This document shows positions 22,239 to 33,516 of a stretch of DNA of 64,000 nucleotides, piece by piece; position 1 is the stretch's first letter; every line of letters begins with the position of its first letter. The notes beneath the pieces are model-generated. The model had not been told where the DNA came from, made no database searches, and saw nothing but the letters and a program-made list of their open reading frames with translations. A program made the translations under genes and the position numbers. Source of the stretch: Mimachlamys varia (Eukaryota > Mollusca > Bivalvia > Pectinida > Pectinidae); the NCBI GenBank assembly GCA_947623455.1, contig OX392529.1, positions 60,097,186 through 60,161,185 on the forward strand, written 5' to 3'.

Positions 22239-24066
22239 GAAGTGAAAATGTTGTTTGCAACAAAACAAAATAGACATTCAATTCTTATATTTACGTTAAC
22301 TATTTTAAATTTCCCGTCATTTGCATGAACTTTAAGGACTACATGTAGGTACAGGGCAATTCAATATGGCGGAGGTGTTTTTAACAAAACTTCTTATTTT
22401 GCTTGATACCACAAATTACATGACCAAAATAGACCACAAAGTACATTTTGTGATGGAGAATCGATAATTTCAAACATATTTTGGTATGTTTGGTGGTTTT
22501 TCTGATATTTTGCGTTGTATGCCTAAAAACGCGTGCACGTTTGCAGAATACTGCGAAAGATAATAAAAACAATGAATATCATTTTTTGTTTCTTTGATAT
22601 ACACAAAATGATAGACGAGCCTTCGATTTTTGAATAAATCTCTCTTTCAATGGTAAATCGCAGAATAAGAGAACGTACTCCTCACAAGAACGGCAACTTA
22701 CGCACATTCTTAAAACAGATCACATCTGGAGCAAATTTTTGAAATGCCATCGCCGATCGACAAATTTATGTGGCACGTCGCATAGCCAAAACAAAAATCT
22801 TACCGTCTGCGGAATGACATTATGTCAGATCTCTTAAATCAAACATCTTCACGTTGCATGTAGCGAAATATATTCCTCTATCCTCCATTTTGAACTATTT
22901 ACTTTTTTAGATATTCATACGCCTGACTTAGAGGCATGGTGAACCATCGACAAAATTAACAATTAAATTGGATTCAAGCATGCAGTAAAGGTAAATGTGA
23001 CTTGGTATATCGTCACAAAGCAAAAACTGCCCATTCCTATCACGATAAATTGTTTTTAGCGATTGCAAGTTTTCCCTTTTTTGGGCGAATGTACAGCACT
23101 TGAGAAGATTTTCTTCGGCACTTCCGGTGGTGTTTTTTTAAAGTAATTTAATGATTTTGAAAGAATTGTCGACAAAGTTTAATTTGTGTTTTATAAATTC
23201 TGATGGAATTCGTATATATTATACACTTCCGCGTGGATCGGACAGTATTAACTCACTGATTATACCGATTCGTTCTCGGCTTCGCACCTGTCAAACATCG
23301 CTAGCGTAAATTGTTGCCATCGTAAACATATGTGGCAGTTGAGGCACATTGGTATCAAAATACATTTCTCAAACTTAATTAGTAATTAGGTAATCGCATC
23401 GTAAATGTAAATAACGTTATGTCGGTGTTATTTATTTGACACGAAAGTTACATTTACATGACAAATGACCCATTTTCATATAAAATAATCCCCCTATATT
23501 GCCTCCAAGAGATACAGGTAACTACTTTTACCTGAACTGAAAACAACATGCAATGGACGACATTTTTCAGAGGGTGTACCTGTGTATTTCTTCCTGATAC
23601 TCTGATTAACAGACTAATATCGAAATTTTAACCCTGGGTTATCATTCTATGAACATTGCAGTAACTTTGTATTATTTTTTTAAAATGTTTCAAATAACCA
23701 AATAAAAGATATTTGCGCACTCCCATTTGAATATTATTTACTGAATATTTTTTCCTAAGCACAGATTTTTTTAATTTTGGGGGCTGAACTGCATTTTATA
23801 TCAATATTAAACATAATGGGATCAAGCTTATGACATATATTGGAAGGAAACATTCAAATTTCAATATTACCATTTTCAACCAGGTAACAACCAATATGGC
23901 TGAACCTAGTCCTTAAGCTGTCGGTGTGACACGGTGCTTTACCTTTGTTACATTGTTGCACACTTATCGGCATGTGTGTACATACGCGGAACTGCTGATA
24001 GCTAGCTTCATTCATCACTATGCAACAGAAAAGATTTTAATTTTTTTTATTTTCATTTATATATAT
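22239..24066. other. Spacer between the two direct repeats, no gene recognised
   Basis: AT-rich sequence. The short ORF at 22381-22572 has no domain. If the two flanking copies were LTRs this would be the interior, but no gag, protease or reverse transcriptase is visible. Confidence 0.4.
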
Positions 24067-25147
24067 TTTCGTTACAAGTTGATTGAAATACCTTTCCAGT
24101 ATAAAATGGATTACGATAGTGTTTTAGAGCCGTTTGGAACGCGCAGCAGTCAACATAACGACATCGTGAATTGGTCACAGTTGAAACGAGTTAAATAAAG
24201 TTGTCGGCTAAAATTTCGGTTAGGCCTAAGCATATTGAAAACGTCTCATAATAGTAGAATTAGGCATAGTTTATTGACGAAAGTATGATGAGTGATATTG
24301 GTGACATGTAATCAACTGTATTAGTGATTTGAGGATTTTGAGGACATTAACCGAAAACAACAAGCTTTAAAGGCAAGCACACTGTGCAGCTATGTATTGA
24401 TAAGATCACATGTGCCTGAGAATTCGTTACACTTTTGGCCCTAAACTTTAGAATATGTTTACACTTTTCGAGGTTAAGATCCATTTCTGATAAAAATGCC
24501 ACCCTACTGTAAACTCCTCGGATGTACAAAGTTATACTAGACACCGAAGCTTAGGTCCAAAAACTACGTTCTAAGTGTAACAAATTCTTGGGGCCCCTAT
24601 GAACAAGCTACAGTAGGTTAACCGTTAGGTCTTACAGTAGATCTAGTCTAGCTATAGCTTATCAGTTTCGCGAACAGGTTACATTTGTCGAATAAAATAA
24701 TCTAGCATATGTAACTTCTTAAAAGAAAACGGATTTCTGTGACCAATCTCAAACGTTTTATTTTAGTATCGATCGGGCATAAAATAAAATCGCGAAATCT
24801 GCCGACGGGCAGAAGATCCCATTTGCATTGAACCCACGATCATCGAGGGGACCTGTGAGGAATTTAGGACCAATATATCTTGAATAAATGCTTTCGGAAT
24901 AGTCAGTATTTTGTCACATCAAGTATTAGGCATATTAAAGCTATGTGCGATATGATACTGGCAAACTCATTGGCATGTAAAAAGCTGTGTTACGGGTCTA
25001 GTACACCCGTATTGTAGGCTTACACAACGTTAACGATACACTGTTGTAAACAAATGTTTACTTCGCCAGGAACGAAAAAGCGCGTGCCCCACGCACTCCA
25101 TCGGGAAATGAAGCAACCAGAGTTTACTAGTTTCAATGAGGCGGAGC
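24067..25147 (+). repeat. ~1.1-kb direct repeat, copy 2 (lacks the hairpin)
   Basis: See copy 1 at 21095-22238. The peptide frame continues here as IEIPFQYKMDYDSVLEPFGT then RSSQHNDIVNWSQLKRVK. Substitutions and small indels are scattered. The site of the hairpin insertion in copy 1 is intact here. Confidence 0.75.
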
Positions 25148-25388
25148 CTTCAATCCTTTCTGAAGTTATTATCTGGAAACAAAGATTCGACTTAAAATAT
25201 TTGCAGCAACAGTTACCTTTAGAATTGGCTTGACCTTGAAGCTCAATCCCACACCATAATACCTCATAGGCTAACATTGTATCAAGTGTCAACAAAATCC
25301 ATATATCCTTTTTGAAGTTGAAACAGGATTTAATAAAAAAAAAAAAATAACTATTTTAGCAACAGTGACCTTTGGAGTTGAACTTTCG

Positions 25389-25412
25389 CCCCCCCCCCCC
25401 CCCCCCCCCCCC
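25389..25412. repeat. Poly-C tract (24 C)
   Basis: An uninterrupted C run. The exact length is prone to sequencing error. Confidence 0.9.
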
Positions 25413-25579
25413 GACTCAATCCTACTCTCTATTACTTCTAATAATGTCATCCTTATGATTTAATTTTAATATTATCATCTGTATACATATGGACATTTTT
25501 TTCTACAGCAATTACCAAACAGTTTTTCCCAACCAAACTAATTTCGTTCTTTATAAGCCATGACGTAAGTACGGAGATA

Positions 25580-25690
25580 AATAAACATATTCTCATTGTG
25601 AGAGGCGTGGTCGGCAGGTGATATCGAACCTGGCCTTGGTGAAGAGGACGTCCTATCTACTGACCTATCATATAAGTTTCGCAAAAGAAC
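25580..25690 (-). mobile_element. tRNA-derived SINE or tRNA pseudogene
   Basis: On the minus strand 'taggtcagtagatagg' (25652-25667) fits an A box, and 'aggttcgatatc' (25620-25631) fits a B box, 20-25 bp apart. There is no intact acceptor stem, so it is a SINE head or decayed tRNA copy. Confidence 0.55.
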
Positions 25691-26410
25691 AAATTATAGA
25701 ACTACTTGAGCTGTGACTGCGTATCGTGTCAATGCATTTTAATACTCATCCATAAACCAAAAACTCTAAATACGGGAGACCGGGACAAAATCAGCTAGTC
25801 CGTCGATAGTTCTGCTTTTGAGCTAATATTACATTGTAGGATCTTAGCGGTTAGGTGGCTTTGGACATTCAAATCTGAAAGTTGTCTTAAAAAGCTTTAA
25901 TGTATTACTGGAAGGAAAAAGTTTTAAAGCCCAGAAAGAACATGCGATTTTTTTTGTAAACAGAACTCAAACACATCGGCAGCTTCAAATGACTGTCAGG
26001 CCAGACTTAGTTTCTTAAAGGAACAGGCAGTTATTAACATATGTTGTACTATAAAATTTATTGAAATATTAGTATGGCCGGACATATTGGGACTATTTCT
26101 GTAAAAAAAACACAACCGTAAACTCTGCGGGAAAGTATTACGTTGCATTTTTTAGGACATCATGATTAAGCTGATTCGTACCCGATGACAGGACTTTATC
26201 GGCCAGCCAATTTTTTAACAATTAAAGTAACATAATTCATTTAAAAATACAGATATGCAAACAAATTAGTTGGACTCGGCCCGGTTTTGTTATTGTTTCT
26301 TGACTTGCCGATATTGGGAGAAAACATTCAGAAAATATTATATGAATATTAGCTAAAATTTGACAACAAATTTGGAACCAAGTTATCCAATTTATATTTC
26401 TCTACTGTTG
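25691..26410. other. Non-coding, nothing recognised
   Basis: AT-rich, with no repeat or gene signal that I can support. Confidence 0.35.
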
Positions 26411-27631
26411 GACCTGATGTGTTGGTGTCGTCTCACGTAGCATACATTTGGCATTTTTCTATATACAGGTAAGGTGTTGGGTGTATGCTAAGTGAGATTT
26501 TGTGTCAGGTAGAGAACAATAGGATTTAATTACAGGTAAACTATATATATATATAGTCTGTATCATATATGTAACTACGATGTAGTATCTTACCTAACAT
26601 AATTAATGTTAAAAAATCTACCCCGAATCCTATAGTATATATTGTTAACTAGGTTGTTTCCCATCTAAATATTATAGGAAATTAAGAATATATTTATTGT
26701 GAATATTGTAAGAAATGAAAAAAACCCCAAGAAATTGTTTAAACCCAGTTATTTAGAGTAGAAAATGTAGAAGAATTGTGCTCCCCGAGTAATTATATTT
26801 ATATGAATCTATTGAATTAAGAAATTGATAACTAAAGCAATTGTATAAGATTTACATCTTATTTTTTTTCTGTTTTGTAGTATTGTATCATACTTTTGTT
26901 GAGAGATTGACCATGAGACCAAAAATATAAAGTATATGTATATGATTTAAATTGATACACGGATATATACATACCCAGTATACATACATCTCAACAATGA
27001 TCTGAACTGTTTATTCATTTTTATTGATAATAAAATACGCTCTTCATTCTTATGAACATCTAGCTATTCATATTTCCCTCTAATAAAGTATGACACTTTC
27101 ATAACCTATACTTTAATTTAGTTACGATCCACCTACTGTTCCAGAGTTATGGCCAAATTTGATTTGAAAATTTTCAGTAAAACATTGTACATTGTAGAAC
27201 CAACATTGGATAGCCTTGCCTGCCACCAATAGAGATTTTTTAAAAATCACAAAAAATACTTCTCATTGGTTCTTAGTGTGGACATTCATGTCATATTGAC
27301 ATATCTAGTTTGAAATTAATGATGCATTTTATCTTCCTAGTATTATTTTTCTTTATTGCCCACTTCAGAAAATACAATACTAATAGTCATTTAATATTTG
27401 ACTAATTGAGGTTAAATTTGATCATTTGATTATTACGAAATGGTGCTCCAATTATTACAAAGATACTAGTATTTACGTTTTAATTAACAAGATATAAAGT
27501 TGTTCTTTAATAATATACATTTATACCTTACAACACCATCTACACCACTATGAAACAGACTATAGCCAAATTGTCAATAGGTGTGAAAACAGAAATGTAT
27601 GCTAGGTGAGACTAAACCTATGTGTTGACCT
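26411..27631. mobile_element. Possible ~1.2-kb inverted-end element
   Basis: 'gatgtgttggtgtcgtctca' with 'tagcatacattt' at the left pairs imperfectly with 'aatgtatgctaggtgagact' and 'tatgtgttgacc' at the right. The interior is AT-rich and non-coding. Confidence 0.35.
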
Positions 27632-27639
27632 CATACCTT

Positions 27640-27715
27640 TCAACGACTGGTCAAGGAATTGAAATCCAGTCACCTTGGTGAAAGCCAAGTGTTCTACCGT
27701 TCTCAAACCTTCACG
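27640..27715 (-). mobile_element. tRNA-derived SINE head
   Basis: On the minus strand 'gaacggtagaacacttgg' (27686-27703) is A-box-like and 'ggatttcaattcc' (27655-27667) is B-box-like, at tRNA-type spacing. There is no clean acceptor stem. Confidence 0.5.
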
Positions 27716-27821
27716 AATACACACACACTTAACAAATACACCGGGGGCCATCTTTGAATGACCTCAGCTAATACTCGGACATCAACACAATCAAGCAAAA
27801 TAGTTTTCATGTCCGACAAAT

Positions 27822-30030
27822 GGAGAGATTAGGTACGGGTGAGGGGTAACTATTGGGGTACAGATGAGTATCATACACTGCGGAATCTACAGTCACTACC
27901 CCCTCAGTCTGTAGGGAGAGATTAGGTACGGGTGAGGGGTAACTATTGGGGTACGGATGTGTATCATACACTGCGGAATCTACAGTCACTACCCCCTCAG
28001 TCTGTAGGGAGAGATTAGGTACGGGTGAGGGGTGACTATTGGGGTACGGATGTGTATCATACACTGCGGAATCTACAGTCACTACCCCCGCTGTCTGTAG
28101 GGAGAGATTAAGTACGGGTGAGGGGTGACTATTGGGGTATTGATGTGTATCATACACTGCGGTATCTACTGTCACTACCTCCTCAGTCTGTAGGGAGAGA
28201 TTAGGTACGGGTGAGGGGTGACTATTGGGGTACGGATGTGTATCATACACTGCGGAATCTACAGTCACTACCCCCTCAGTCTGTAGGGAGAGATTAGGTA
28301 CGGGTGAGGGGTGACTATTGGGGTACGGATGTGTATCATACACTGCGGAATCTACAGTCACTACCCCCTCAGTCTGTAGGGAGAGATTAGGTACGGGTGA
28401 GGGGTGACTATTGGGGTACGGATGTGTATCATACACTGCGGAATCTACAGTCACTACCCCCTCAGTCTGTAGGGAGAGATCGGGTACGGGTGAGGGGTGA
28501 CTATTGGGGTACGGATGTGTATCATACACTGCGGAATCTACAGTCACTGCCCCCTCAGTCTGTAGGGAGAGATTAGGTACGGGTGAGGGGTGACAATTGG
28601 GGTACGGATGTGTATCATACACTGCGGAATCTACAGTCACTACCCCCGCTGTCTGTAGGGAGAGATTAGGTACGGGTGAGGGGTGACAATTGGGGTACGG
28701 ATGTGTATCATACACTGCGGTATCTAATGTCACTACCTCCTCAGTCTGTAGGGAGAGATTAGGTACGGGTGAGGGGTGACTATTGGGGTACGGATGTGTA
28801 TCATACACTGCGGAATCTACAGTCACTACCCCCGCTGTCTGTAGGGAGAGATTAGGTACGGGTGAGGGGTGACTATTGGGGTACGGATGTGTATCATACA
28901 CTGCGGTATCTAATGTCACTACCTCCTCAGTCTGTAGGGAGAGATTAGGTACGGGTGAGGGGTAACTATTGGGGTACGGATGTGTATCATACACTGCGGA
29001 ATCTACCGTCACAACCCCCTCAGTCTGTAGGGAGAGATTAGGTACGGGTGAGGGGTGACTATTGGGGTACGGATGAGTATCATACACTGCGGAATCTACA
29101 GTCACTACCTCCTCAGTCTGTAGGGAGAGATTAGGTACGGGTGAGGGGTGACTATTGGGGTACGGATGTGTATCATACACTGCGGAATCTACTGTCACAA
29201 CCCCCTCAGTCTGTAGGGAGAGATTGGGTACGGGTGAGGGGTAACTATTGGGGTACGGATGAGTATCATACACTGCGGAATCTACTGTCACTACCTCCTC
29301 AGTCTGTAGGGAGAGATTAGGTACGGGTGAGGGGTGACTATTGGGGTATTAATGTGTATCATACACTGCGGTATCTACTGTCACTACCTCCTCAGTCTGT
29401 AGGGAGAGATTGGGTACGGGTGAGGGGTAACTATTGGGGTACGGATGTGTATCATACACTGCGGTATCTAATGTCACTACCTCCTCAGTCTGTAGGGAGA
29501 GATTAGGTACGGGTGAGGGGTGACTATTGGGGTACGGATGTGTATCATACACAGCGGTATCTAATGTCACTACCTCCTCAGTCTGTAGGGAGAGATTGGG
29601 TACGGGTGAGGGGTGACTATTGGGGTATTAATGTGTATCATACACTGCGGTATCTAATGTCACTACCTCCTCAGTCTGTAGGGAGAGATTGGGTACGGGT
29701 GAGGGGTGACTATTAGGGTATTAATGTGTATCATACACTGCGGAATCTACTGTCACTACCTCCTCAGTCTGTAGGGAGAGATTGGGTACGGGTGAGGGGT
29801 GACTATTGGGGTATTGATGTGTATCATACACAGCGGTATCTAATGTCACTACCTTCTCAGTCTGTAGGGAGAGATTGGGTACGGGTGAGGGGTGACTATT
29901 GGGGTATTGATGTGTATCATACACTGCGGAATCTAATGTCACTACCTTCTCAGTCTGTAGGGAGAGATTGGGTACGGGTGAGGGGTAACTATTGGGGTAC
30001 GGATGTGTATCATACACAGCGGAATCTACT
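27822..30030 (-). repeat. 93-bp satellite, ~24 copies, open in frame
   Basis: Each unit is 93 bp (31 codons). The minus strand reads DTHPYPNSHPSPVPNL, SLQTEGVVTVDSAVY repeatedly; one uninterrupted stretch (27807-29291) is 494 codons. The plus strand is also open in parts (SVGRDWVRVRGDYWG). Units differ mainly by a few variants (gaatctacagt / gtatctaatgt; cggatgtg / ttaatgtg), several of which change amino acids or introduce stops (the 'ggtattaatg' units). No initiator context or domain-bearing flanking exon is seen. It is treated as satellite DNA, with a secreted repeat protein as the alternative. Confidence 0.85.
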
Positions 30031-30531
30031 AATTTGGCTAAAAATCACAGCAATTTTATTTTGAAGATGTAGTCGTGTCGGTATGGGATGTGCGTGTGTG
30101 TTTGGGAAGCAACGGTTACAATAAATAAGTTGATGTGTATATCACCAAACGATATAACTACCCTTTGGTGCAAATCAAATGAAAGGGAAACACAAATGCA
30201 AATTTTGAACAGCTATGTTGATATTTTACAGAGTGATAAAGTAAGGGTAATTTACAGTTATGTTTAAACTATCCTTATTTTCATGTTTACATTGAATGAA
30301 TTGATGAATTATTCATGTCTAAAAGTACTCTTGAACATTTTTGTTGTGAGAATTCAAATACAGTGGGTGTTAATTGCGCAACATGGGACTCGTGTATGTA
30401 CTTTGTCATCAGTACCTTTTCAGAGTTTCTAATAAATAAATAAACCACGACAGATATGTAAATATGTGTTTGTACGTCCATACAGTGTTCGGCTATCTGA
30501 TTAACATGATTATTTGTCAGAAGATACAGTA
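30031..30531. other. Non-coding, nothing recognised
   Basis: Spacer between the satellite and the Tigger-type MITE. The ORFs have no visible domain. Confidence 0.35.
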
Positions 30532-30996
30532 CAGTGAAACCTCGCTTAAAGACCACCTCAGAATTAAGACCACCTCGCTAATAAGACCACTTCATGTTCA
30601 GTCCCAAATAAATCTTCTATATATCTTTGTATTTGAAGCTTTACTATTAAGACCACCTCATTATTAAGACCATCTTGCTATTAAGCCCAGTTTTGAAAAG
30701 TCTCAAATATCACTTTGCACTAAGTTTCACCTCACTACTCAGACCACAGACCAAACACACCTGTTAAGTATCAGATCAGCAAACTCTATTTTGGTGTCAA
30801 ATTGGCTAATCAGTTACAATTACTGTGTGTTCAGCATTATAAAGCCTATATTTTAGTTAATGGACCATGAAAACATGTGAAAAAAGGAATTTTAGAGAAA
30901 TATGTCTGCATGGTCACCCTCGGTATTAAGACCACCCCGCTATTAAGACCTCTTTGGTGCCGTCCCTTAGGTGGTCTTAATAGAGAGGTTTCACTG
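30532..30996. mobile_element. 465-bp MITE of the pogo/Tigger type
   Basis: The left end is 'cagtgaaacctcgcttaaag'. The reverse complement of the right end is 'cagtgaaacctctctattaa'. Both continue with 'gaccacct'. TA lies on both sides (30530-30531 and 30997-30998). 'ttaagaccacc' motifs recur internally. Confidence 0.8.
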
Positions 30997-31427
30997 TATA
31001 TACAATGTACATACAACTTTCGAACAAGATTATTCTTGTAGATTCACGTTTGACTACATTCATTTGAACGTTTTGGTGTCAGAACTCTTATACGGGGTAT
31101 TAAGTCATAATTATGACAACATGAAAATCGAGTCGATAATGAAAAATAGTCTTCTAACGCAATTTTACTTCGATCATAATTACATGACCTGGCGTCAATT
31201 GTGGTCAGTTGTACATATCAGGAATTCCGGCGATAACAAGAAACCCTACGGGCCAGCATCACTCACCTGGTATAAATCTCACATTTGTAGCTTTAAAAAG
31301 GTCTAAAACCTATGCCTAGGCCATTCTGTTAATATTTAAACATTTTGACCCCGATGACTTTGACCCCTTTGACGTTTAAGGTATGTACAGATAATTTATT
31401 TCCTCGAAGGCTTCAAGCCAAATATCA
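30997..31427. other. Non-coding with a dispersed-repeat fragment
   Basis: Positions 31345-31400 carry 'tgaccccgatgactttgacc' typical of the dispersed family seen elsewhere in the window. No gene is seen. Confidence 0.4.
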
Positions 31428-32515
31428 TGTTTATACACTACCATACCACATACCAAACTGAAAGAACGGCTTCGGTCTCTCATTATGATATCCTTCTTTT
31501 CCAAGAAAGGCGGACGACGATACAAATATATGGTAGTGAGCTATCTTGGATCATACTTTGTGAAAAATATGACAAAAGCTAAGAGGAAATATACTGAAGA
31601 CGATACATTAAGGATGATTGAATTCCTGATCGACAATATTTTTGTTGAGTTCGGAGGAAAGATTTTTCAGAAGACTGTTGGCATTCCCAAGGGAACAAAC
31701 TGTGCCCTACTCTTAGCTGACTTGTTTTTGTTTTCATACGAGGCTGAATTTGTGGAAGAGCAAATCAGGTAACAAATACCTTGCCAAATCTGTTAATTTC
31801 ACTTTCAGATATATCGACGATGTGTTGTCTATAAACAAAGGACACTACAGACTCTTCTACATCAGCTGTTTACCTCGATCTCTACTTAAACTACGGCCAA
31901 CATGGACAGCTTACTACTAAGCTATACGATAAACGTGATGATTTCAATTTTCCGATCGTGAACTTTCCATTTCTTGATAGTAACATCCCTGCTTCTCCAA
32001 TCTATGTGTTTACATATCGCAGTTGATTCGATATTATTTGACTTGTTCTAGGTATCGTGATTTTGGTGATCGATGTCGACTACTGACAAACAAACTAACA
32101 ACACAAGTATTCGGGAGATGTAGGTTGATCAGAACTATGGGCAAGTTTTATGGTTGCCATCTTTGTCTCATTGAAAAATATTTTGTATCTTTAAGTGATT
32201 TGAAGATGGACGTTTTTGAGTATGCGCATTAGTGTGGGATTGATAATGATACTTGGTTCTTGTTTTGAGAACTTGATGTTTACTTGGATGTGACCAAGAT
32301 TTACTTGCGGGTGTCGTCGATGCCGCAGAAGACGCTTACTCTTCCGGAAGAACTTGTCTTATTCTCTTGTGCTTTTACGAGAGGCTCCATGTAAATATAC
32401 CTTTTGTTTCTATTTTCCTCTAGTTTAATCGATTTTGAGTTAGGACTATGGTTTTGCTGATGCTTTGGTATTCTCTGATTTTTTTCGGTATTTCTTTATT
32501 TCAGAAGAAGAAGTC
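31428..32515 (+). pseudogene. Penelope-like reverse transcriptase, broken copy with 3' tail
   Basis: The frame from 31428 reads LYTTIPHTKLKERLRSL..., then SKKGGRRYKYMVVSYLGSYF, and then the reverse-transcriptase segment GIPKGTNCALLLADLFLF (about 31680-31735). The catalytic FRYIDD is at about 31804-31821 but in a shifted frame. A deletion removes the stretch between YIDD and the 'AYLDLYLN' part. The C-terminal part (32023-32232) ends DLKMDVFEYAH with a stop. A ~280-bp tail follows, ending near 'gattttttt'. No GIY-YIG nuclease follows the RT. The class (Penelope-like) is inferred from motif spelling; RT identity is firm. Confidence 0.75.
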
Positions 32516-32630
32516 TTTTGAATGTTAAGAGATATTTGACCACTGTGACAGTAGGTCAAATTACAAACTTAGTTCAATGTGTCTCCTTCCAAGTAAGCTA
32601 CTAGCCCTTCGGGCAGGTGAGCTAAAATGG
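32490..32630. repeat. Dispersed repeat fragment
   Basis: 'ttcagaagaagaagtctttt', 'gaccactgtgacagtaggtc' and 'agcccttcgggcaggtgagc' match the window-start family. Confidence 0.6.
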
Positions 32631-32635
32631 TAGTT

Positions 32636-33195
32636 ATATAAGGATTGTACCTCATTTTGACTGCGTATACGGTAGTATGCCCGCAGTTGGCAACGAACAT
32701 ATTCTATGGTTAGCGCCCCATAGTAAATATGTTCGTACCGTATACGCAGTCAAAATGGGGTACAATCCTTACATTTACATCATTATTAATTTCTAAGTGC
32801 TATAAGAAAAAAAAATATTCGAAGCGGGTTGCTACGATGGTAACTATGATGGCCGTGGTTGCTAAGATGATATAGTCCCATCGAATTTCATCAATATATT
32901 GGTAAGTTTAGAAAATACATCATAACATCATTTGTAAATGTGGTATTAAATAATATTACTAGCATTTCGAATTTATTTCTTTATTTATAACGGTCGTTAT
33001 GTTCACGCATTGACACAGTGATCAGGTTGTGACGCGGTCCGACGTCGGACGTCACAACTGCAGGGCGCCGCCATGTTTGCGTTACTGTCAAATAATTTCG
33101 AATGTGCACCATTGGAATGAAAAGTTTGCCAGAACCAGATTGTTGTATAACAAGACAGAAAGGATCCCATATATATTCCATGATTCAAAATCTTG
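32636..33195 (+). repeat. Hairpin-bearing dispersed repeat, copy 1
   Basis: It starts with inverted arms 'aaggattgtacctcattttg' and 'caaaatggggtacaatcctt' (32641-32768) and continues with ~400 bp shared with 35283-35850 ('cgaagcgggttgct', 'atggccgtggttgctaagat', 'gtgacgcggtccgacgtc', 'ctgcagggcgcc'). The left arm holds the segment 'ggtagtatgcccgcagttgg', which has no partner in the right arm. Confidence 0.8.
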
Positions 33196-33395
33196 AAGGA
33201 ACCAAGCAATGACCGTCAGCGAATAGTTATTATTCTGAAGCAGGAACGACGCCATATTTGAAGAAATATCAATCCGCCGAGCCTTTTTTCATTGCGTATA
33301 CGGTTATTTATTCGCAGTCAGAGTTTATTAAGCTCAAGAAGGGAGAGGTGTTAATATAGTTTTCTGCTTGACACTAAGCATAGTAAACGTTGAAC
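33196..33395. other. Short spacer
   Basis: It includes 'cattgcgtatacggttattt' (33292-33311), another fragment of the hairpin arm. No gene is seen. Confidence 0.35.
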
Positions 33396-33516
33396 GACCA
33401 GTTCACCCGGTGTGGGTATAACGTGACCGGGTGGAACATTCTGCTGGGCCCTTTCGACTAGTTCACCCGATGTAGATATAACGTGACCGGGTGGGACGTT
33501 CTGCTGGGGCCTTTGG
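33396..33516. repeat. 60-bp duplicated unit
   Basis: Two adjacent copies share 'agttcacccg.tgt.g.tat', 'aacgtgaccgggtgg.ac' and 'ttctgctggg'. 'gtgaccgggtg' also occurs at 39130 and 47884, so it belongs to a dispersed family. Confidence 0.8.

Noticed and set aside
22239..24066. Interior of an LTR retrotransposon between the 1.1-kb repeats
   Set aside because: No gag, protease, reverse transcriptase or integrase motif, primer-binding site or polypurine tract could be supported.
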